Positions 1 through 10,287 of a stretch of DNA of 64,000 nucleotides are shown piece after piece. Origin of the DNA: Anaerolinea thermophila (GTDB lineage Bacteria; Chloroflexota; Anaerolineae; Anaerolineales; Anaerolineaceae); NCBI RefSeq assembly GCF_020723905.1, contig NZ_DYHZ01000008.1, forward strand, positions 124,001 through 188,000. Reading direction: 5' to 3'. Positions within the stretch are counted from its first letter, which is position 1. Each line of letters starts with the position of its first letter. Below the pieces are notes generated by a model, which did no database searches, was not told the DNA's origin, and saw only the letters and a program-made list of their open reading frames with translations. The position numbers were made by a program, and so were the translations under genes.

Positions 1-72
1 AGCGCCATTTTGCGTATCCAGTGATCGGGTTTGATACTCATAAATCAGATTACCCTGCCTTTCCAGATGAGA

Positions 73-1752
73 TTATGGAATATTTTCCATTTTACTCCAA
101 CCGCTGGCGTCAAAGACCTTTTGTAGAAGATCGCGACGTTCCTGCAACGTGGAAGGACGCGCCCGCGCATAATCCACAAAGGTGATGGTGAGCACTTCGG
201 TGGATATGTGTTGACCACCATAAAAGATGTGGCGGTCAATCATGGCAGTGCGGGTGGACTCCATGGAATTGACCTGATCAAAGAACAAATTCCCCAGTCC
301 GTAATGGAGAAAAGCCCCCTGATAAAACTCCATGGCGTGGGGTTGGTGTGCCTGACTCCCGCTGACAATCACAGCCCCGGCATCGGCAACTGCGCGAAAA
401 TCCTCTTGCAGTTTGGGGCGGGCAATATACTCGTAGTATTCCTGATGCTGAAAAGTCACAACAGGTAAATAGCCATCCGATTTGACTTCCCGGATTAATG
501 GGATGAGCCATTCCGGATCGCAGTGAACCGCCCCCGGTGTGGTGGGGCTGGCACTGGCGTACCCTTTTTCCTTGTAATTACACCCGATAAGGGCAATGCG
601 ATTCCCATGATGTTCAAAAAGAGCAGGGCGTCTGGCTTCTTCTTCGTTGGCTCCGCCACCGTAAATTTTCCATCCCCTCTGTCGGTACAGGTCCAGGGTA
701 AAGAGCATGGCTTCCGGACCCCAGTCTGCAAAATGATCGCCCGAAAGTTCAACCACATCGGTTCCTATCGATTCCAGTAAACGGATGTACCGTTCCTGAC
801 TGCAGAAGACAAGTCCCTGCCAGTTATAGGGTGCAGGACAATTTTTTGCAAAAGGCACCTCATTGTTGATATGAAGGATATCAGCATCTCGAAGCCAGTC
901 GCCAATATCTTGAGCCGGGTATTCCATCCCGTTGCGTTCCATCAGTGCCGCTGTACCCCGTACCAGAGCGGTCACACCGGTAAGCATCAGCGTGGTGAGC
1001 AGGTTTTCGTCACGATTGGTAATCCCAGGGGAATCAGGACGTGTTGGTTCCCATGCCTGAAGAAAGAGGGGAAGAACCTCAGGATCACCAGCCCATCCAA
1101 AAGATATCTGGAGTGGGTAATTCTCCACGTCCAGACTCTTTTGAATGGGCGACATCCCATCCAGAGATAACACTTTCCATCGGGGTTCCAGATCCTCAAA
1201 AGGCACAATTGCCCAGGTTTTGTCCTGTTCCCATGCCTGAGGGAGTAAATCCTGTTCCGAAACAATCTTTACTGCTTCAGAAGGTGATCCGAAAAGAGTG
1301 CTCAACGCTGCCGCGGTTGAGGAGGAGACGAGGATTCGGCTGGGACCCACTTCCAAAGCCTCGCCTTTTTGCCACAAGTCTTTCAACCGGGTCGTGGAAA
1401 AATCATCTTCCACGGTAGGGAAAGGAGCCACCAGTGCATAAATCCACCGGCTGATGGATGGCTTCGCACCGGCAATCAGATGAACCGGGGATTCTTCTTC
1501 ATTGCTCCATTCCCAGCCAGCGGGCAGGGAGATTTGCTCTCTCAACTGTGCCGGGACTGCCGCATCTGCCCAGACCTTTTGAATGATCGGGGTAAGTGAA
1601 GGCGTCGGTGAGGTCTCCGCGAAGGGTTTTTCTGCTGTTGGCGAGGATTGCTGCTGTGTACTGGACAGGAAATCCGGGGTGATTTCCACCCCGGAGGTGC
1701 AGGCTGTTAAAACAAAAATGCTGATGACTACAAGTAAGAAAAGTTTTCTCAT
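73..1752 (-). CDS. CapA-family lipoprotein (poly-gamma-glutamate synthesis protein-like)
   Basis: 559-residue exported lipoprotein. The N-terminus has a short basic region, a hydrophobic core and lipobox LTAC with Cys18 as lipidation site. A Thr/Pro/Ser-rich linker follows. The C-terminal half (about 260-535) matches the CapA calcineurin-like phosphoesterase family: an N-N-E segment near the start of the domain, SGDHFADWG, a QHQEYYEY strand, SQAHQPHAMEF and a closing HYGLGNLFFDQ motif. Family members are linked to capsule or poly-glutamate handling at the membrane, but substrate cannot be read from sequence. The first half is not recognised. It lies 13 bases after the FTCD stop on the same strand with no clear ribosome-binding site, so it is probably co-transcribed and translationally coupled. 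Confidence 0.85.
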   Translation of the reverse strand: MRKLFLLVVISIFVLTACTSGVEITPDFLSSTQQQSSPTAEKPFAETSPTPSLTPIIQKVWADAAVPAQLREQISLPAGWEWSNEEESPVHLIAGAKPSISRWIYALVAPFPTVEDDFSTTRLKDLWQKGEALEVGPSRILVSSSTAAALSTLFGSPSEAVKIVSEQDLLPQAWEQDKTWAIVPFEDLEPRWKVLSLDGMSPIQKSLDVENYPLQISFGWAGDPEVLPLFLQAWEPTRPDSPGITNRDENLLTTLMLTGVTALVRGTAALMERNGMEYPAQDIGDWLRDADILHINNEVPFAKNCPAPYNWQGLVFCSQERYIRLLESIGTDVVELSGDHFADWGPEAMLFTLDLYRQRGWKIYGGGANEEEARRPALFEHHGNRIALIGCNYKEKGYASASPTTPGAVHCDPEWLIPLIREVKSDGYLPVVTFQHQEYYEYIARPKLQEDFRAVADAGAVIVSGSQAHQPHAMEFYQGAFLHYGLGNLFFDQVNSMESTRTAMIDRHIFYGGQHISTEVLTITFVDYARARPSTLQERRDLLQKVFDASGWSKMENIP

Positions 1753-1765
1753 AAATATGAACCGA

Positions 1766-3307
1766 CTAGAAAGGGAGTTTGCCCCTTTGAATCAGGATGT
1801 CTCTCATCTGAGTTTCAAATGTTGCGGCTTGTTCTTCTAACTGACGCAATTCAGACACAAATGTCTCCACCAGAGAAGGATCAGATAATCCCAGGCAGTT
1901 AATGCGCACGTTTAAACCAGCGCCGGTAAGCGCCGCTCGGGCTTGTGCCAGAGCGCTCCCGGCATCTGAAATGGCATTCAGGTTACCAAGTGTGGCGACC
2001 TGTACGGCTAACGCCATGATTTCGACCGCTTTTCGGGCTACCCGCAAAGGAACCTGAATGGCGCCCAGGGTGGCTTCTTCCAGAGCGCGGGCGCGTATTT
2101 CCTGCTGTTCAGGGGTGTCTTTGGGCATCCGCGATGCGGTCAGGTAGGTTTCAAATGCCTGTGCATCCTCTTCGATGGCATGGGTCATTTCCTGACGCAG
2201 GGCTTCGGCTTGCTCAATGATTGCCCACATTTGAGACTCGACCTCTGCATATTTTTTCTTCCCCACTGTGAGGCGGGCAACCATTGCCACCAGTGCCGCG
2301 CCAGCCGCTGCGCTGTAGGCTGAGGCAGAACCGCCCCCCGGTGTGGGAGTGCCACGTGCCAGTTCATCCAGAAAACTTGACTGAAGGACTGGTGAGGCAG
2401 TTTCCTTACTCAGGGCTTGGGTCATGCGGCGTTCCAGCACCTGGTTGGGCTCGAATCCGTCCAGTTGCAGGTACCAGACTGCCGAGTCAATCAGGGCTTC
2501 TTCTGGAATCAATCCGACCAGTTCACTGTGATGAATCCCCACCCCGTAGCGTTGCGCTTCCCGCCGGATCATTTCCACCACGCGGTGCACGGGTGTTTGC
2601 CGGAAATTGGTCAGGTTCATGGAAACCTGAGCGCGTCCTTCTACCAGAACACCCATGGCTTTTACAAAACGGAGACCGCCGGAAGAATGGCGTACGGCTC
2701 GCGCAATTTGACTGGCGATGGATACATCATTTGTGGTCAGGTACACATTAAAGGCGATCAGGGGCTGACGTGCGCCGATTACAGTAGCCCCGGCAGGTCC
2801 TACCCTCTCGGGTCCAAAATCCGGTATGCGCTCGGGATTGCGTCCCATTTCCTCTTTCAAGGCTTCGTATTCTCCGCGACGGATATCTTCCAGATTCTTA
2901 CGGGAAGGACGTGTGGCGGCTTCTTCGTATAGATAAACAGGTATCTGAAGGGTTTCACCAACCCTCTTTCCCAGCCGTCGTGCCATTTCCACACATTCTT
3001 CCATGGTGATGTCGCGAATGGGCACAAAAGGAACCACATCTGCCGCTCCAATACGGGGATGTTCTCCAGTGTGGTAGTTCAGGTCAATCAGTTGAACGGC
3101 TTTTTCAATTCCTCGAAAGGCGGCTTCTTCTACCGCGGCAGGGGGACCGATGAAAGTGATTACGGTTCGGTTGTGATCCATGTCCGAATGCTGGTCAAGG
3201 ATACTGACCTCAGGAACACTGGCAATTGCATTTCGGATGGCTTCTACTACCTCCGGGCGGCGCGCCTCGGAGAAATTGGGAATGCATTCAACAAGTGGTT
3301 GACTCAT
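1766..3307 (-). CDS. ftcD: Bifunctional glutamate formiminotransferase / formiminotetrahydrofolate cyclodeaminase
   Basis: 513 residues from the ATG at 3307. The frame stays open to 3445, but residues before MSQPLVECIPNFSE do not look conserved, and AGGGG lies at ribosome-binding distance from 3307. Residues 1-300 are formiminotransferase: the NFSEARRPEV start, and GEHPRIGAAD with the catalytic-type His83. Residues 310-513 are the helical cyclodeaminase, with a GTPTPGGGSASAYSAA entry motif. The first domain moves formimino from formiminoglutamate to tetrahydrofolate and the second releases ammonia to give methenyl-THF, linking histidine breakdown to one-carbon metabolism. Many bacteria encode these as separate proteins; here they are fused as in animals. 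No other hut gene is in the window. Cytoplasmic. Confidence 0.93.
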   Translation of the reverse strand: MSQPLVECIPNFSEARRPEVVEAIRNAIASVPEVSILDQHSDMDHNRTVITFIGPPAAVEEAAFRGIEKAVQLIDLNYHTGEHPRIGAADVVPFVPIRDITMEECVEMARRLGKRVGETLQIPVYLYEEAATRPSRKNLEDIRRGEYEALKEEMGRNPERIPDFGPERVGPAGATVIGARQPLIAFNVYLTTNDVSIASQIARAVRHSSGGLRFVKAMGVLVEGRAQVSMNLTNFRQTPVHRVVEMIRREAQRYGVGIHHSELVGLIPEEALIDSAVWYLQLDGFEPNQVLERRMTQALSKETASPVLQSSFLDELARGTPTPGGGSASAYSAAAGAALVAMVARLTVGKKKYAEVESQMWAIIEQAEALRQEMTHAIEEDAQAFETYLTASRMPKDTPEQQEIRARALEEATLGAIQVPLRVARKAVEIMALAVQVATLGNLNAISDAGSALAQARAALTGAGLNVRINCLGLSDPSLVETFVSELRQLEEQAATFETQMRDILIQRGKLPF

Positions 3308-3343
3308 TTCTGAAACCCCTGAAACTGGAATGACTTGTCGTTT

Positions 3344-3349
3344 ATTATA
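3344..3349 (-). promoter_or_regulatory. Possible -10 box for ftcD
   Basis: TATAAT on the minus strand, 37 bases upstream of the ftcD ATG, in the 136-base gap shared with the divergent SRAP gene. No good -35 hexamer is seen at 16-18 bases, so this rests on the -10 alone. Confidence 0.35.
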
Positions 3350-3443
3350 ATCTTTTTGAGGAGGAGCGCATGAACCTCCGACCTTGTGTGAACGTGCTAA
3401 AATTAGAGAAGGGAAATGAGTTGCCCTGGAAATTGAGGCTTCC

Positions 3444-4124
3444 ATGTGTGGAAGGTTTACACTGTTTTTGGATGCGGAAACCCTGCAGGAATTTTTTGGC
3501 GTGAGCGAAATTCCTGCCGACTATTCACCCCGTTACAACATTGCCCCTTCTCAGCCGGTTTTAGCCATAACAAATCTGTATCCCCGGCGAATGGAATGGA
3601 TGCGCTGGGGGCTGATTCCTTCATGGGCGAAAGATCCTTCCATCGGAGACCGCATGATTAATGCCCGTGCAGAAACGCTCACGGAAAAACCTTCCTTTCG
3701 AACGGCTTTTTTCCGACGCAGGTGTTTAATCCCTGCTACAGGATTTTACGAATGGAAACCTGTGCCGGAAGGGCGTGGACGTGTGCCTTATTTTATCGGC
3801 TTGAAAGAGTATGCCCCCTTTGCTTTTGCTGGTTTATGGGATGTTTGGATTAACGAAAAAGGGGAAAAAGTGAGTTCCTGTGCCATTATCACCTGTCCCG
3901 CAAATTCTCTGGTGGCTGAGTTGCACGACCGCATGCCGGTCATGCTGGATTCGCAAACCATGGGACGGTGGCTTCAGGAAACCGCAGAAGCAAGTTTGAA
4001 GCGGCTTCTGGTGCCGTTTGAACCTGATCGGATGATGACCTATTCTGTATCTCGACGGGTGAATACACCCACTGTCGATTCTCCAGATTTGATTACGCCG
4101 GAAACTCAGAAACATGACGGTTAA
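3444..4124 (+). CDS. SOS response-associated peptidase (SRAP / YedK-HMCES family)
   Basis: 226 residues starting MCGRFTL, with Cys2 as the residue that forms the thiazolidine link to abasic sites after Met removal. Other family landmarks: RYNIAPSQ (30-37), Asn73 in INARAET, Glu103 in GFYEWK and His161 in [10 protein letters not shown], matching the N/E/H active set of YedK. The family shields abasic sites in single-stranded DNA by covalent DNA-protein crosslinks. GAGG lies five bases before the ATG. The last 11 bases overlap the start of the giant hybrid kinase in another frame, so the two are probably co-transcribed, although no functional tie is obvious. Length is typical for the family. 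Confidence 0.93.
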   Translation: MCGRFTLFLDAETLQEFFGVSEIPADYSPRYNIAPSQPVLAITNLYPRRMEWMRWGLIPSWAKDPSIGDRMINARAETLTEKPSFRTAFFRRRCLIPATGFYEWKPVPEGRGRVPYFIGLKEYAPFAFAGLWDVWINEKGEKVSSCAIITCPANSLVAELHDRMPVMLDSQTMGRWLQETAEASLKRLLVPFEPDRMMTYSVSRRVNTPTVDSPDLITPETQKHDG

Positions 4125-7100
4125 GGTTAGAGCCATTCTGATTTCTGCCATTATCCTCATTGCCATGGGGGCAGGATTTTTCTTGCTCACCAGCCAGGTG
4201 TTATCCAATCATTTTGATTCGCTGGATTATCAGATGAATCGCCGCGATTTGGAGCAGGTGATGAAAGAGGTTCAGCGAATTAACGGAGAGATTTCCACTT
4301 TGGCAAGCGATTGGGGGTATTGGGATGACACCTACGCATTTCTGCGTGGGGAAAACCCTGCGTTTGTTGAAGAAAACCTTCAGACGCCGTCTTTACGCAA
4401 TATTTCGATTGACTTCATCGTCTTGAGCGATACGGGCGGATTGATTCGGTATGCCCGACGTTTCGATTTCGAGACGGAAAAATATGTGGACGTACAGGAT
4501 TCTCTCCAAACCTATGTGGGGAAAAATGGTGTTTACTGGCAATGGCTGGCAGGCGGGAATCAGGGACATCGTGTATTGGTTGTGGATGGGCATCCTTATT
4601 TTGTTGTGGGAGCGCCCGTATTGCATACCTCTGGCGAAGGTCCTGTAGCGGGGGTGATCTTATTTGGGCGGGAAATAAATGAGCAGTTGCTGGATCAAAT
4701 CCGGGTAAACAGCGGTGTAGCGGTTGAGTTTTACTTAGCCTCTGAGATTCCGTCTGAGTATTTACCTGTACCTTCAATGGAATCGGAAGGGAAAAATCTT
4801 CTTGTGCGTACAGATCCAAGCGCTCAGGTTATTCGAGGGTATTACCTTTTGTATGGCGCGGGAAATTCTCCCGAGGGAATTCTGGTTGCGTCTTTGCCTC
4901 GTTCCATTTATCTGGCGGGTAAACAAGCCATCTGGTTCCTGTTAGGCGGAATGATTGTCGTAGGGGCGTTTGCTTTGCTGGTGGATTTGCTCACCCTGAA
5001 TTTCTACATTTTCCGCCCCCTGGAAAAACTGGGAGAACAATTACGGTTTGCCAGCAAGTTGCAGGACCAGGTTTCCTCCCTTCAGACCGGGGTGGATGTG
5101 GATATTGCGCAGATCAGCGCTCCATTACAGGACCTGATCCAGCAAACCCAACAGGTGCGTCAGGAAAGCCAAACGCGGCAGATGCTTTACATGCAGTTGT
5201 TTGAGCAAGCCCGTGAAGGTTTTGCCTTACTATCGCCGGGTTCGCTGGAGGTTTTGGAGACCAACCGCGAATTTAATCATTTACTGGAGATAGAGGAAAC
5301 AGATCATCCCGGGGACATTTCTTCCCTGCTTCTCTCGCGGGTAATTCCTGAAATTCGCGGTGCCTTGCGTCAGGAATTACGTGAAATTGCTCGCAAGGGG
5401 GAAGGATTTGAAAAGACACTGGCTTTACGCAGTGGACGCGAGATTGAATTAAGCATTCAACCCCTGCAAATTGGGGAGCGTCATTACTTCTATGCCTTTG
5501 TCCGGGACATGACCGAGCGTCTTCGTCTGGAAGAGCGCCTCCAGAACCAGTTACGCGAGACGGCTCTGCTCAATCAGGTTATTGCGGTGACGACCACTGA
5601 TCTGGAACCCAACGCAGTATTCCAGACGGTTTGCCGGGAACTGGTGTTGAACTTACACCTGAATTTTGCCGATGTTGCCCTGTTGAGCGAGGACCGTGTT
5701 TTCATGCACATTGTGGCGGAATACGGACAGGAAGCAGACGCTCCCTCGTTGCTCGGGAAGGTCATTTCCCTCAAAGAAAATCCCATTTTCCAGCGAGGAC
5801 TGAGATCTCCGGATCCTTTATTTATCCGTGAAATTTCAGCGCAGATCCGTTCGGAACAACTCCGACGGCTCTTCATGGGGAGAGCCAGCGCCTCTCTCTT
5901 ATTGATCCCTCTTCTGGTCCGGGAGGAAATTATTGGCTGGGTGATTCTGGAAAGCGAACATCCAACCCTGCTCACTCCGGATGTAATCCGATTGGCGCAA
6001 AGTATGGCGCTTGCGGCAAGTCGCGCATATGAGGTGACCCGCCTGTATCATGACCTGCAGGTTGAAGTGGAAAATCTGCGCCGTGCAGAGGAACAACTGG
6101 ATAAACGCCAGCGCTACCTGGAAGCCCTGATGAAGATCCAATCTCACCTGCTGGCAATGGAAGTGGGCGGTAATCCTTATCCATTTGTTTTACAGGTGCT
6201 TGGGGAAATCACAGAAGCGGAGCGGGTTTTTGCTTACCAGATTATCCCGGGAAACGGCAGAATCTTCTCCAGCCCGATCGGAATGTGGCAAAAGGAACCT
6301 TCCGAGTGGACCGGACGGGATTTATTCCAGGTGAACTGGCGTCTTTTAGAATCGGATCGTCCTCTGATAGAAGCGCTTCAGGAAGGTGAAGTCCTGATGG
6401 CGCACACCCATCAACTGGATGAAAAGGCTCAGTCTGCCCTGAACGGACTGGGCGTTAATACCCTGTTGTTGTTCCCCATCTTCCACAACCAGCAACTGGC
6501 AGGGATTGTCGGGTTTACTGCCGAGCAAGGTGAACGGGAGTGGAGTGATCTGGAAATTTCCATGATACAGGTGGCGGTGAACTCTCTGGCAATTGCGGAA
6601 GAGCGTTTGAATGCCGAGGAGTTGATTCGCAATGCCGAACAGCGTTATCGTCTGGTGGTGGAAAACGCCCGCGATATCATCTTCCAGATGGATCTTACCG
6701 GTCGTTTCACTTTCCTGAATCCTGCCTGGGAACGGATTACCGGTTTGAAGATCACAGAAACCGTTGGGCGACCGTTCTGGCAGGCGGCTCCTGAAGGCAT
6801 GGTGCAGGAATTAGGCGCAGGTTTCCGTATCTTACGGGAGAAAGTGACGGATCGCTACCATCAAACCATCCATTTGCATCTCCCCGATGAACGCACGGTC
6901 TGGCTCGATGCTTTTATGCAGCGGGTACCCGACCCGGAAACCCAGCGGGAGATGATTTCGGGCACCTTTGTAGATATTACATCCTTTAAGCGCATTGAGT
7001 ACATGTTGCGACGCAATGAACAGGCCCTGCGTTCGCTTCACGATATCACCTCCTCGCAGTCTCTGCCCTTCGACCAGAAGATTGATCATTTGCTTCAGGT

Positions 7101-9564
7101 GGGTCTGCAAACTTTTGGGGTGGATTTTGCTTATGTGGGAAGGCTGTCGGAAAACGCCCTGCTTATTGAAGCCGTCTATCCTTTTGAAGGTGGTTTTCAG
7201 GAAGGGGCACTGCTGGAAATTGAACACACCTTTACCCGTGAGACCCTGCGCGCCAATGAGCCTTTAGGTATCGAAAATGTGGCAGAATCGGACTTTGCCG
7301 GGCATCCTGCTCATCGCATCAATCAAATTGCTGCATACCTGGGCACCCCCATTTTCGTGGGCAACGAGGTTTATGGGATTCTTGCCTTTTACAGCCTCAA
7401 AGCGCGCCGGACGGCATTCACTTCTTCTGACTATGAATTTCTCCGGTTGATGGCTCAATGGATTGGCGCGGAAATTGAACGCGACCGGTACTTGAAACAA
7501 CTCCAGCGCATTGGCGATGAACTGGCGCTTGCCAGAGATCAGGCATTGGAAGCCTCTCGTTTGAAATCCGAATTCCTCGCCACCATGAGCCACGAGATTC
7601 GCACCCCGCTTAATGCGGTCATTGGTATGTCGGAGATTCTCCTCGATACGCCATTGAACGAGGAGCAGGCTGATTTTGCTCGAATCATCCGGGATTCAGG
7701 AAAATCTCTGCTTTCCATTATCAACGACATCCTGGATTTCTCCAAGATCGAGGCAGGCAGAATGACTTTGGAGTCGGTAGAATTTCAGCTCCTTCCTCTG
7801 GTGGATGGTGTGCTTGAAATGTTTGCCTCGATTGCGCAGAAAAAGAATTTACTCTTGCTTGGCTGGGTAGCCCCGGATGTTCCCAATCTGGTTGTGGGAG
7901 ACCCGGTGCGCTTGCGCCAGGTACTGATCAATCTGGTGGGGAACGGGGTGAAATTTACAGAAAACGGTCATGTCACCGTTGCAGTCTCTCTCCAGGAACG
8001 CCTCGGTGATGAGGTTATTCTGCGTGTGGAAGTGCGTGATACTGGAATTGGTTTATCTGAAACTGCTCGAAAACGCCTCTTTACGCCTTTTACACAGGCA
8101 GATGGCAGTATGACCCGCCGTTTTGGTGGCACTGGACTGGGGCTTGCCATTTCGAAGAGTCTGGTGGAATTGATGGGTGGTGAGATTGGCGTAGAAAGTG
8201 TAGAAGGACACGGATCCACTTTCTGGTTCACCGTCAGATTAATGGCTCGGCCAGAACTCCAACCTGTTCCAGAGTGGCAAGATCTGTCAGGAAAGCGAGC
8301 ATTCCTTCTCAGTCGTCATCTGATAGAGAGAGAATTTTTGTCCAGAATCTTAACTGGCTGGGGATTGGAAGTGCAATCGGCCTGTGAGGTGGAGCAAGTT
8401 ATGGAATACCTGGGACAGGATACCCATTTTGATTTGGGTATTCTGGATATTTCGTTGCCGCAAGATCTTCTGGTTCGTCTGTTGAATGAAAAGGTGATGA
8501 GCGCAGTTGTTCTGCTTGCCGATTTGAACCAGCGTGACAGATGCGCCGCCTTTGAACAAATGGAACGGGTAGTGACTTTCCTGCGTCCGGTGCGTCAGGC
8601 GGTGCTCATGGATACTATTCGCTCGCTGTTTCAGGATCGTCTTCCGGGTGAGCGCGTGCTTTCTTACTCGGTTGTGGTGGATGAACCCGATTTCGAATTT
8701 CCGCCTCAGAATGTTGAACCGGATGGTGAAAAGATTGTCCTGTTAGCCGAGGACAATTCTGCCAATCAACGCCTGGCAACAGTCCAGTTGAAGCGTCTGG
8801 GGTATCAGGCTGATTTGGTGACCACCGGTGAACAAGCCCTGGAAATGTACATGCGTCATCCCGAACGCTACATTGCCATTCTGATGGATTGTCAGATGCC
8901 CGTCATGGACGGCTTTGAAGCCACCCGCCGCATTAGGGATTTCGAGCGATCCCGGAACCGTCACATCCCCATCATTGCCATGACCGCAAATGCTATGCAG
9001 GGCGACCGCGAAGCCTGTATTGAAGCCGGCATGGATGATTACATCAGTAAACCTGTCTCTATTCAGCGTTTGGGGGAGGTATTGACGGCAATTGAACGCT
9101 CTTTCGGCGCTTCCAGCCAGGCAACAACCCTCCCTCAAGCAGGAGAGGCATTCTCTCCATCTGCTTCGGAAGAATCCCGAAGCCCACATAGTGCTGAGGA
9201 TGAGAATTACCCCTCTCCGCTGGATCAGGACATCCTTCAAGGGTTGCGGGAACTTGGAGAGGGAGATCAGGATTTCCTAAGCGAGTTAATTGATATTTAC
9301 CTGGAAGATTCTGCCAAACTGATGGCGCGGATTGAAGAAGCCATTCGTCAGGGAAACGCTGATCAGGTGCGAGAAGCAGCCCATACCCTCAAGGGGAGCA
9401 GTGGTAATCTTGGTGCAGTTGCATTCTCGAAAGTCTGCCTTGAAATGGAAATGGCAGGACGTGCCGGAGATCTGAATAAGGCTGCACAACTCTTCCCTGC
9501 CTTCTTGAGCGATTATCAACGGGTGTGTGCGGCACTGAAAAAAGAACGAAAAATTTCCGCTTAA
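4114..9564 (+). CDS. Giant CHASE4-PAS-GAF hybrid sensor histidine kinase with two receivers and HPt
   Basis: 1,816 residues. Order: TM1 (about 5-30), extracytoplasmic CHASE4-like domain (to about 265; WGYWDDTY), TM2 (272-296), PAS (360-475), GAF (485-640), GAF (670-830), PAS (845-965), GAF (985-1130), HisKA with His1160 in MSHEIRTP, HATPase with N-box Asn1273 and G-box GTGLGLAIS, receiver 1 (1390-1500), receiver 2 with Asp1592 in [11 protein letters not shown], and a C-terminal HPt with His1757 in AAHTLKGSS. Receiver 1 keeps an Asp in ILDISLP but lacks the acidic pair near its start, so it is probably degenerate. The protein contains a full His-Asp-His relay, leaving the last step to a separate receiver. 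It starts inside the SRAP gene. Ligand unknown. Confidence 0.93.
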   Translation: MTVKVRAILISAIILIAMGAGFFLLTSQVLSNHFDSLDYQMNRRDLEQVMKEVQRINGEISTLASDWGYWDDTYAFLRGENPAFVEENLQTPSLRNISIDFIVLSDTGGLIRYARRFDFETEKYVDVQDSLQTYVGKNGVYWQWLAGGNQGHRVLVVDGHPYFVVGAPVLHTSGEGPVAGVILFGREINEQLLDQIRVNSGVAVEFYLASEIPSEYLPVPSMESEGKNLLVRTDPSAQVIRGYYLLYGAGNSPEGILVASLPRSIYLAGKQAIWFLLGGMIVVGAFALLVDLLTLNFYIFRPLEKLGEQLRFASKLQDQVSSLQTGVDVDIAQISAPLQDLIQQTQQVRQESQTRQMLYMQLFEQAREGFALLSPGSLEVLETNREFNHLLEIEETDHPGDISSLLLSRVIPEIRGALRQELREIARKGEGFEKTLALRSGREIELSIQPLQIGERHYFYAFVRDMTERLRLEERLQNQLRETALLNQVIAVTTTDLEPNAVFQTVCRELVLNLHLNFADVALLSEDRVFMHIVAEYGQEADAPSLLGKVISLKENPIFQRGLRSPDPLFIREISAQIRSEQLRRLFMGRASASLLLIPLLVREEIIGWVILESEHPTLLTPDVIRLAQSMALAASRAYEVTRLYHDLQVEVENLRRAEEQLDKRQRYLEALMKIQSHLLAMEVGGNPYPFVLQVLGEITEAERVFAYQIIPGNGRIFSSPIGMWQKEPSEWTGRDLFQVNWRLLESDRPLIEALQEGEVLMAHTHQLDEKAQSALNGLGVNTLLLFPIFHNQQLAGIVGFTAEQGEREWSDLEISMIQVAVNSLAIAEERLNAEELIRNAEQRYRLVVENARDIIFQMDLTGRFTFLNPAWERITGLKITETVGRPFWQAAPEGMVQELGAGFRILREKVTDRYHQTIHLHLPDERTVWLDAFMQRVPDPETQREMISGTFVDITSFKRIEYMLRRNEQALRSLHDITSSQSLPFDQKIDHLLQVGLQTFGVDFAYVGRLSENALLIEAVYPFEGGFQEGALLEIEHTFTRETLRANEPLGIENVAESDFAGHPAHRINQIAAYLGTPIFVGNEVYGILAFYSLKARRTAFTSSDYEFLRLMAQWIGAEIERDRYLKQLQRIGDELALARDQALEASRLKSEFLATMSHEIRTPLNAVIGMSEILLDTPLNEEQADFARIIRDSGKSLLSIINDILDFSKIEAGRMTLESVEFQLLPLVDGVLEMFASIAQKKNLLLLGWVAPDVPNLVVGDPVRLRQVLINLVGNGVKFTENGHVTVAVSLQERLGDEVILRVEVRDTGIGLSETARKRLFTPFTQADGSMTRRFGGTGLGLAISKSLVELMGGEIGVESVEGHGSTFWFTVRLMARPELQPVPEWQDLSGKRAFLLSRHLIEREFLSRILTGWGLEVQSACEVEQVMEYLGQDTHFDLGILDISLPQDLLVRLLNEKVMSAVVLLADLNQRDRCAAFEQMERVVTFLRPVRQAVLMDTIRSLFQDRLPGERVLSYSVVVDEPDFEFPPQNVEPDGEKIVLLAEDNSANQRLATVQLKRLGYQADLVTTGEQALEMYMRHPERYIAILMDCQMPVMDGFEATRRIRDFERSRNRHIPIIAMTANAMQGDREACIEAGMDDYISKPVSIQRLGEVLTAIERSFGASSQATTLPQAGEAFSPSASEESRSPHSAEDENYPSPLDQDILQGLRELGEGDQDFLSELIDIYLEDSAKLMARIEEAIRQGNADQVREAAHTLKGSSGNLGAVAFSKVCLEMEMAGRAGDLNKAAQLFPAFLSDYQRVCAALKKERKISA

Positions 9565-9568
9565 ACGC

Positions 9569-9597
9569 TTGACCGTCCAGAGCACTGATGGTAGAAT
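9569..9597 (+). promoter_or_regulatory. Sigma-70-type promoter of tRNA-Glu
   Basis: TTGACC (9569-9574), 17-base spacer, TAGAAT (9592-9597). The predicted start falls about at the tRNA 5' end (9607). Confidence 0.85.
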
Positions 9598-9606
9598 ACT
9601 GCCTGC

Positions 9607-9679
9607 GCCTCCATCGTCTAGGGGACCAGGACGCAGCCCTTTCAAGGCTAAAACGCGAGTTCGAATCTCGCTGGAGGCA
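9607..9679 (+). tRNA. tRNA-Glu (anticodon TTC)
   Basis: 73 bases fold as a cloverleaf. The acceptor stem GCCTCCA (9607-9613) pairs with TGGAGGC (9672-9678), with discriminator A. The anticodon loop is CTTTCAA with TTC, on a stem whose outermost pair is C-A. The T arm has GTTCGAATC. The CGTCTAGGGG D-arm is typical of glutamate tRNAs. No CCA is encoded. Followed at once by a terminator. Confidence 0.95.
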
Positions 9680-9683
9680 CACA

Positions 9684-9716
9684 AAAAAGCCGGTTCAATG
9701 ACCGGCTTTTTCCTTT
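9684..9716. terminator. Rho-independent terminator after tRNA-Glu (bidirectional)
   Basis: Stem AAAAAGCCGGT / ACCGGCTTTTT around a six-base loop, with T-runs on both strands. It can also serve the converging chelatase gene ending at 9729. Confidence 0.9.
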
Positions 9717-9728
9717 TTATCAAGCAGG

Positions 9729-10268
9729 TCAGGCAGTTTCCTCAAATTGCTGGACGTGAGTTGCCAATAAATCGATTACCAGTTCTTCATCAACCGGAAA
9801 AGCATAAAGGATTTTGGCTTCGGGATGTGCCTGTGCCACCTGATGGACGGTTTCGGCAATCTCGCTCTCTGTATGGGTGTTTCCTCGAATGAGCATGGTA
9901 GAAACCACTGTGACTGTGCAAGCCCCTTTGGAAAGTGCCTGTTCAATTGCCTCTGCCACAGTTGGAGCACAAAATTCGTTGTAACCCACATAAACGGGTA
10001 TCCCCAGGCGTTCGGATAACCTGCTGGCTAACTTCTCCACCGCGCTTTGGTAGGGGTCTGTTTGTGGCGTTCTTTTCCAGGTGCGTACTTCATGATCCAG
10101 GCGCGCGTGCCATTTTTCCAGGAGCCCCCAGCGAACTTTTTCGTTAAAGATTTCCAGCATCATCAACAGACCTACTTTCATTCCGGGGTAATCGCTGGGA
10201 GGGATGCCGTGTGCCGCAATGACCAGGGCGCGAAAAGAGGAAGAATGGGAAGAATGTTTGAGTTCCAT
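9729..10268 (-). CDS. CbiX-like sirohydrochlorin cobaltochelatase / ferrochelatase-type protein
   Basis: 179 residues from the ATG at 10268; the frame is open to 10310 but that would overlap the DUF554 gene. It begins its fold with VIAAHGIPPSDYP (metal-ligand His) and has NEFCAPTVAEAIEQAL followed by a second His in IRGNTHTESEI, the layout of the short CbiX/SirB chelatase domain. These enzymes insert Co2+ or Fe2+ into sirohydrochlorin. A 30-residue segment rich in charged and aromatic residues after the HG motif is longer than in minimal CbiX. It is the last gene of a minus-strand run containing cobalamin adenosyltransferase, which favours a cobalt/corrinoid role, but no other cob/cbi gene is present. 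Metal specificity is not readable. Confidence 0.72.
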   Translation of the reverse strand: MELKHSSHSSSFRALVIAAHGIPPSDYPGMKVGLLMMLEIFNEKVRWGLLEKWHARLDHEVRTWKRTPQTDPYQSAVEKLASRLSERLGIPVYVGYNEFCAPTVAEAIEQALSKGACTVTVVSTMLIRGNTHTESEIAETVHQVAQAHPEAKILYAFPVDEELVIDLLATHVQQFEETA

Positions 10269-10287
10269 ATTTCTCATCCGATAAGTT

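Noticed and set aside
3-185. Open plus-strand frame running in from the left edge
   Set aside because: It has no stop until 185, but two thirds is antisense to the well-supported CapA gene and no recognisable protein is encoded; a real 3' gene end cannot be shown.
3308-3445. 46-residue N-terminal extension of FTCD
   Set aside because: Not family-like, no ribosome-binding site, and it would cover the likely -10 box.
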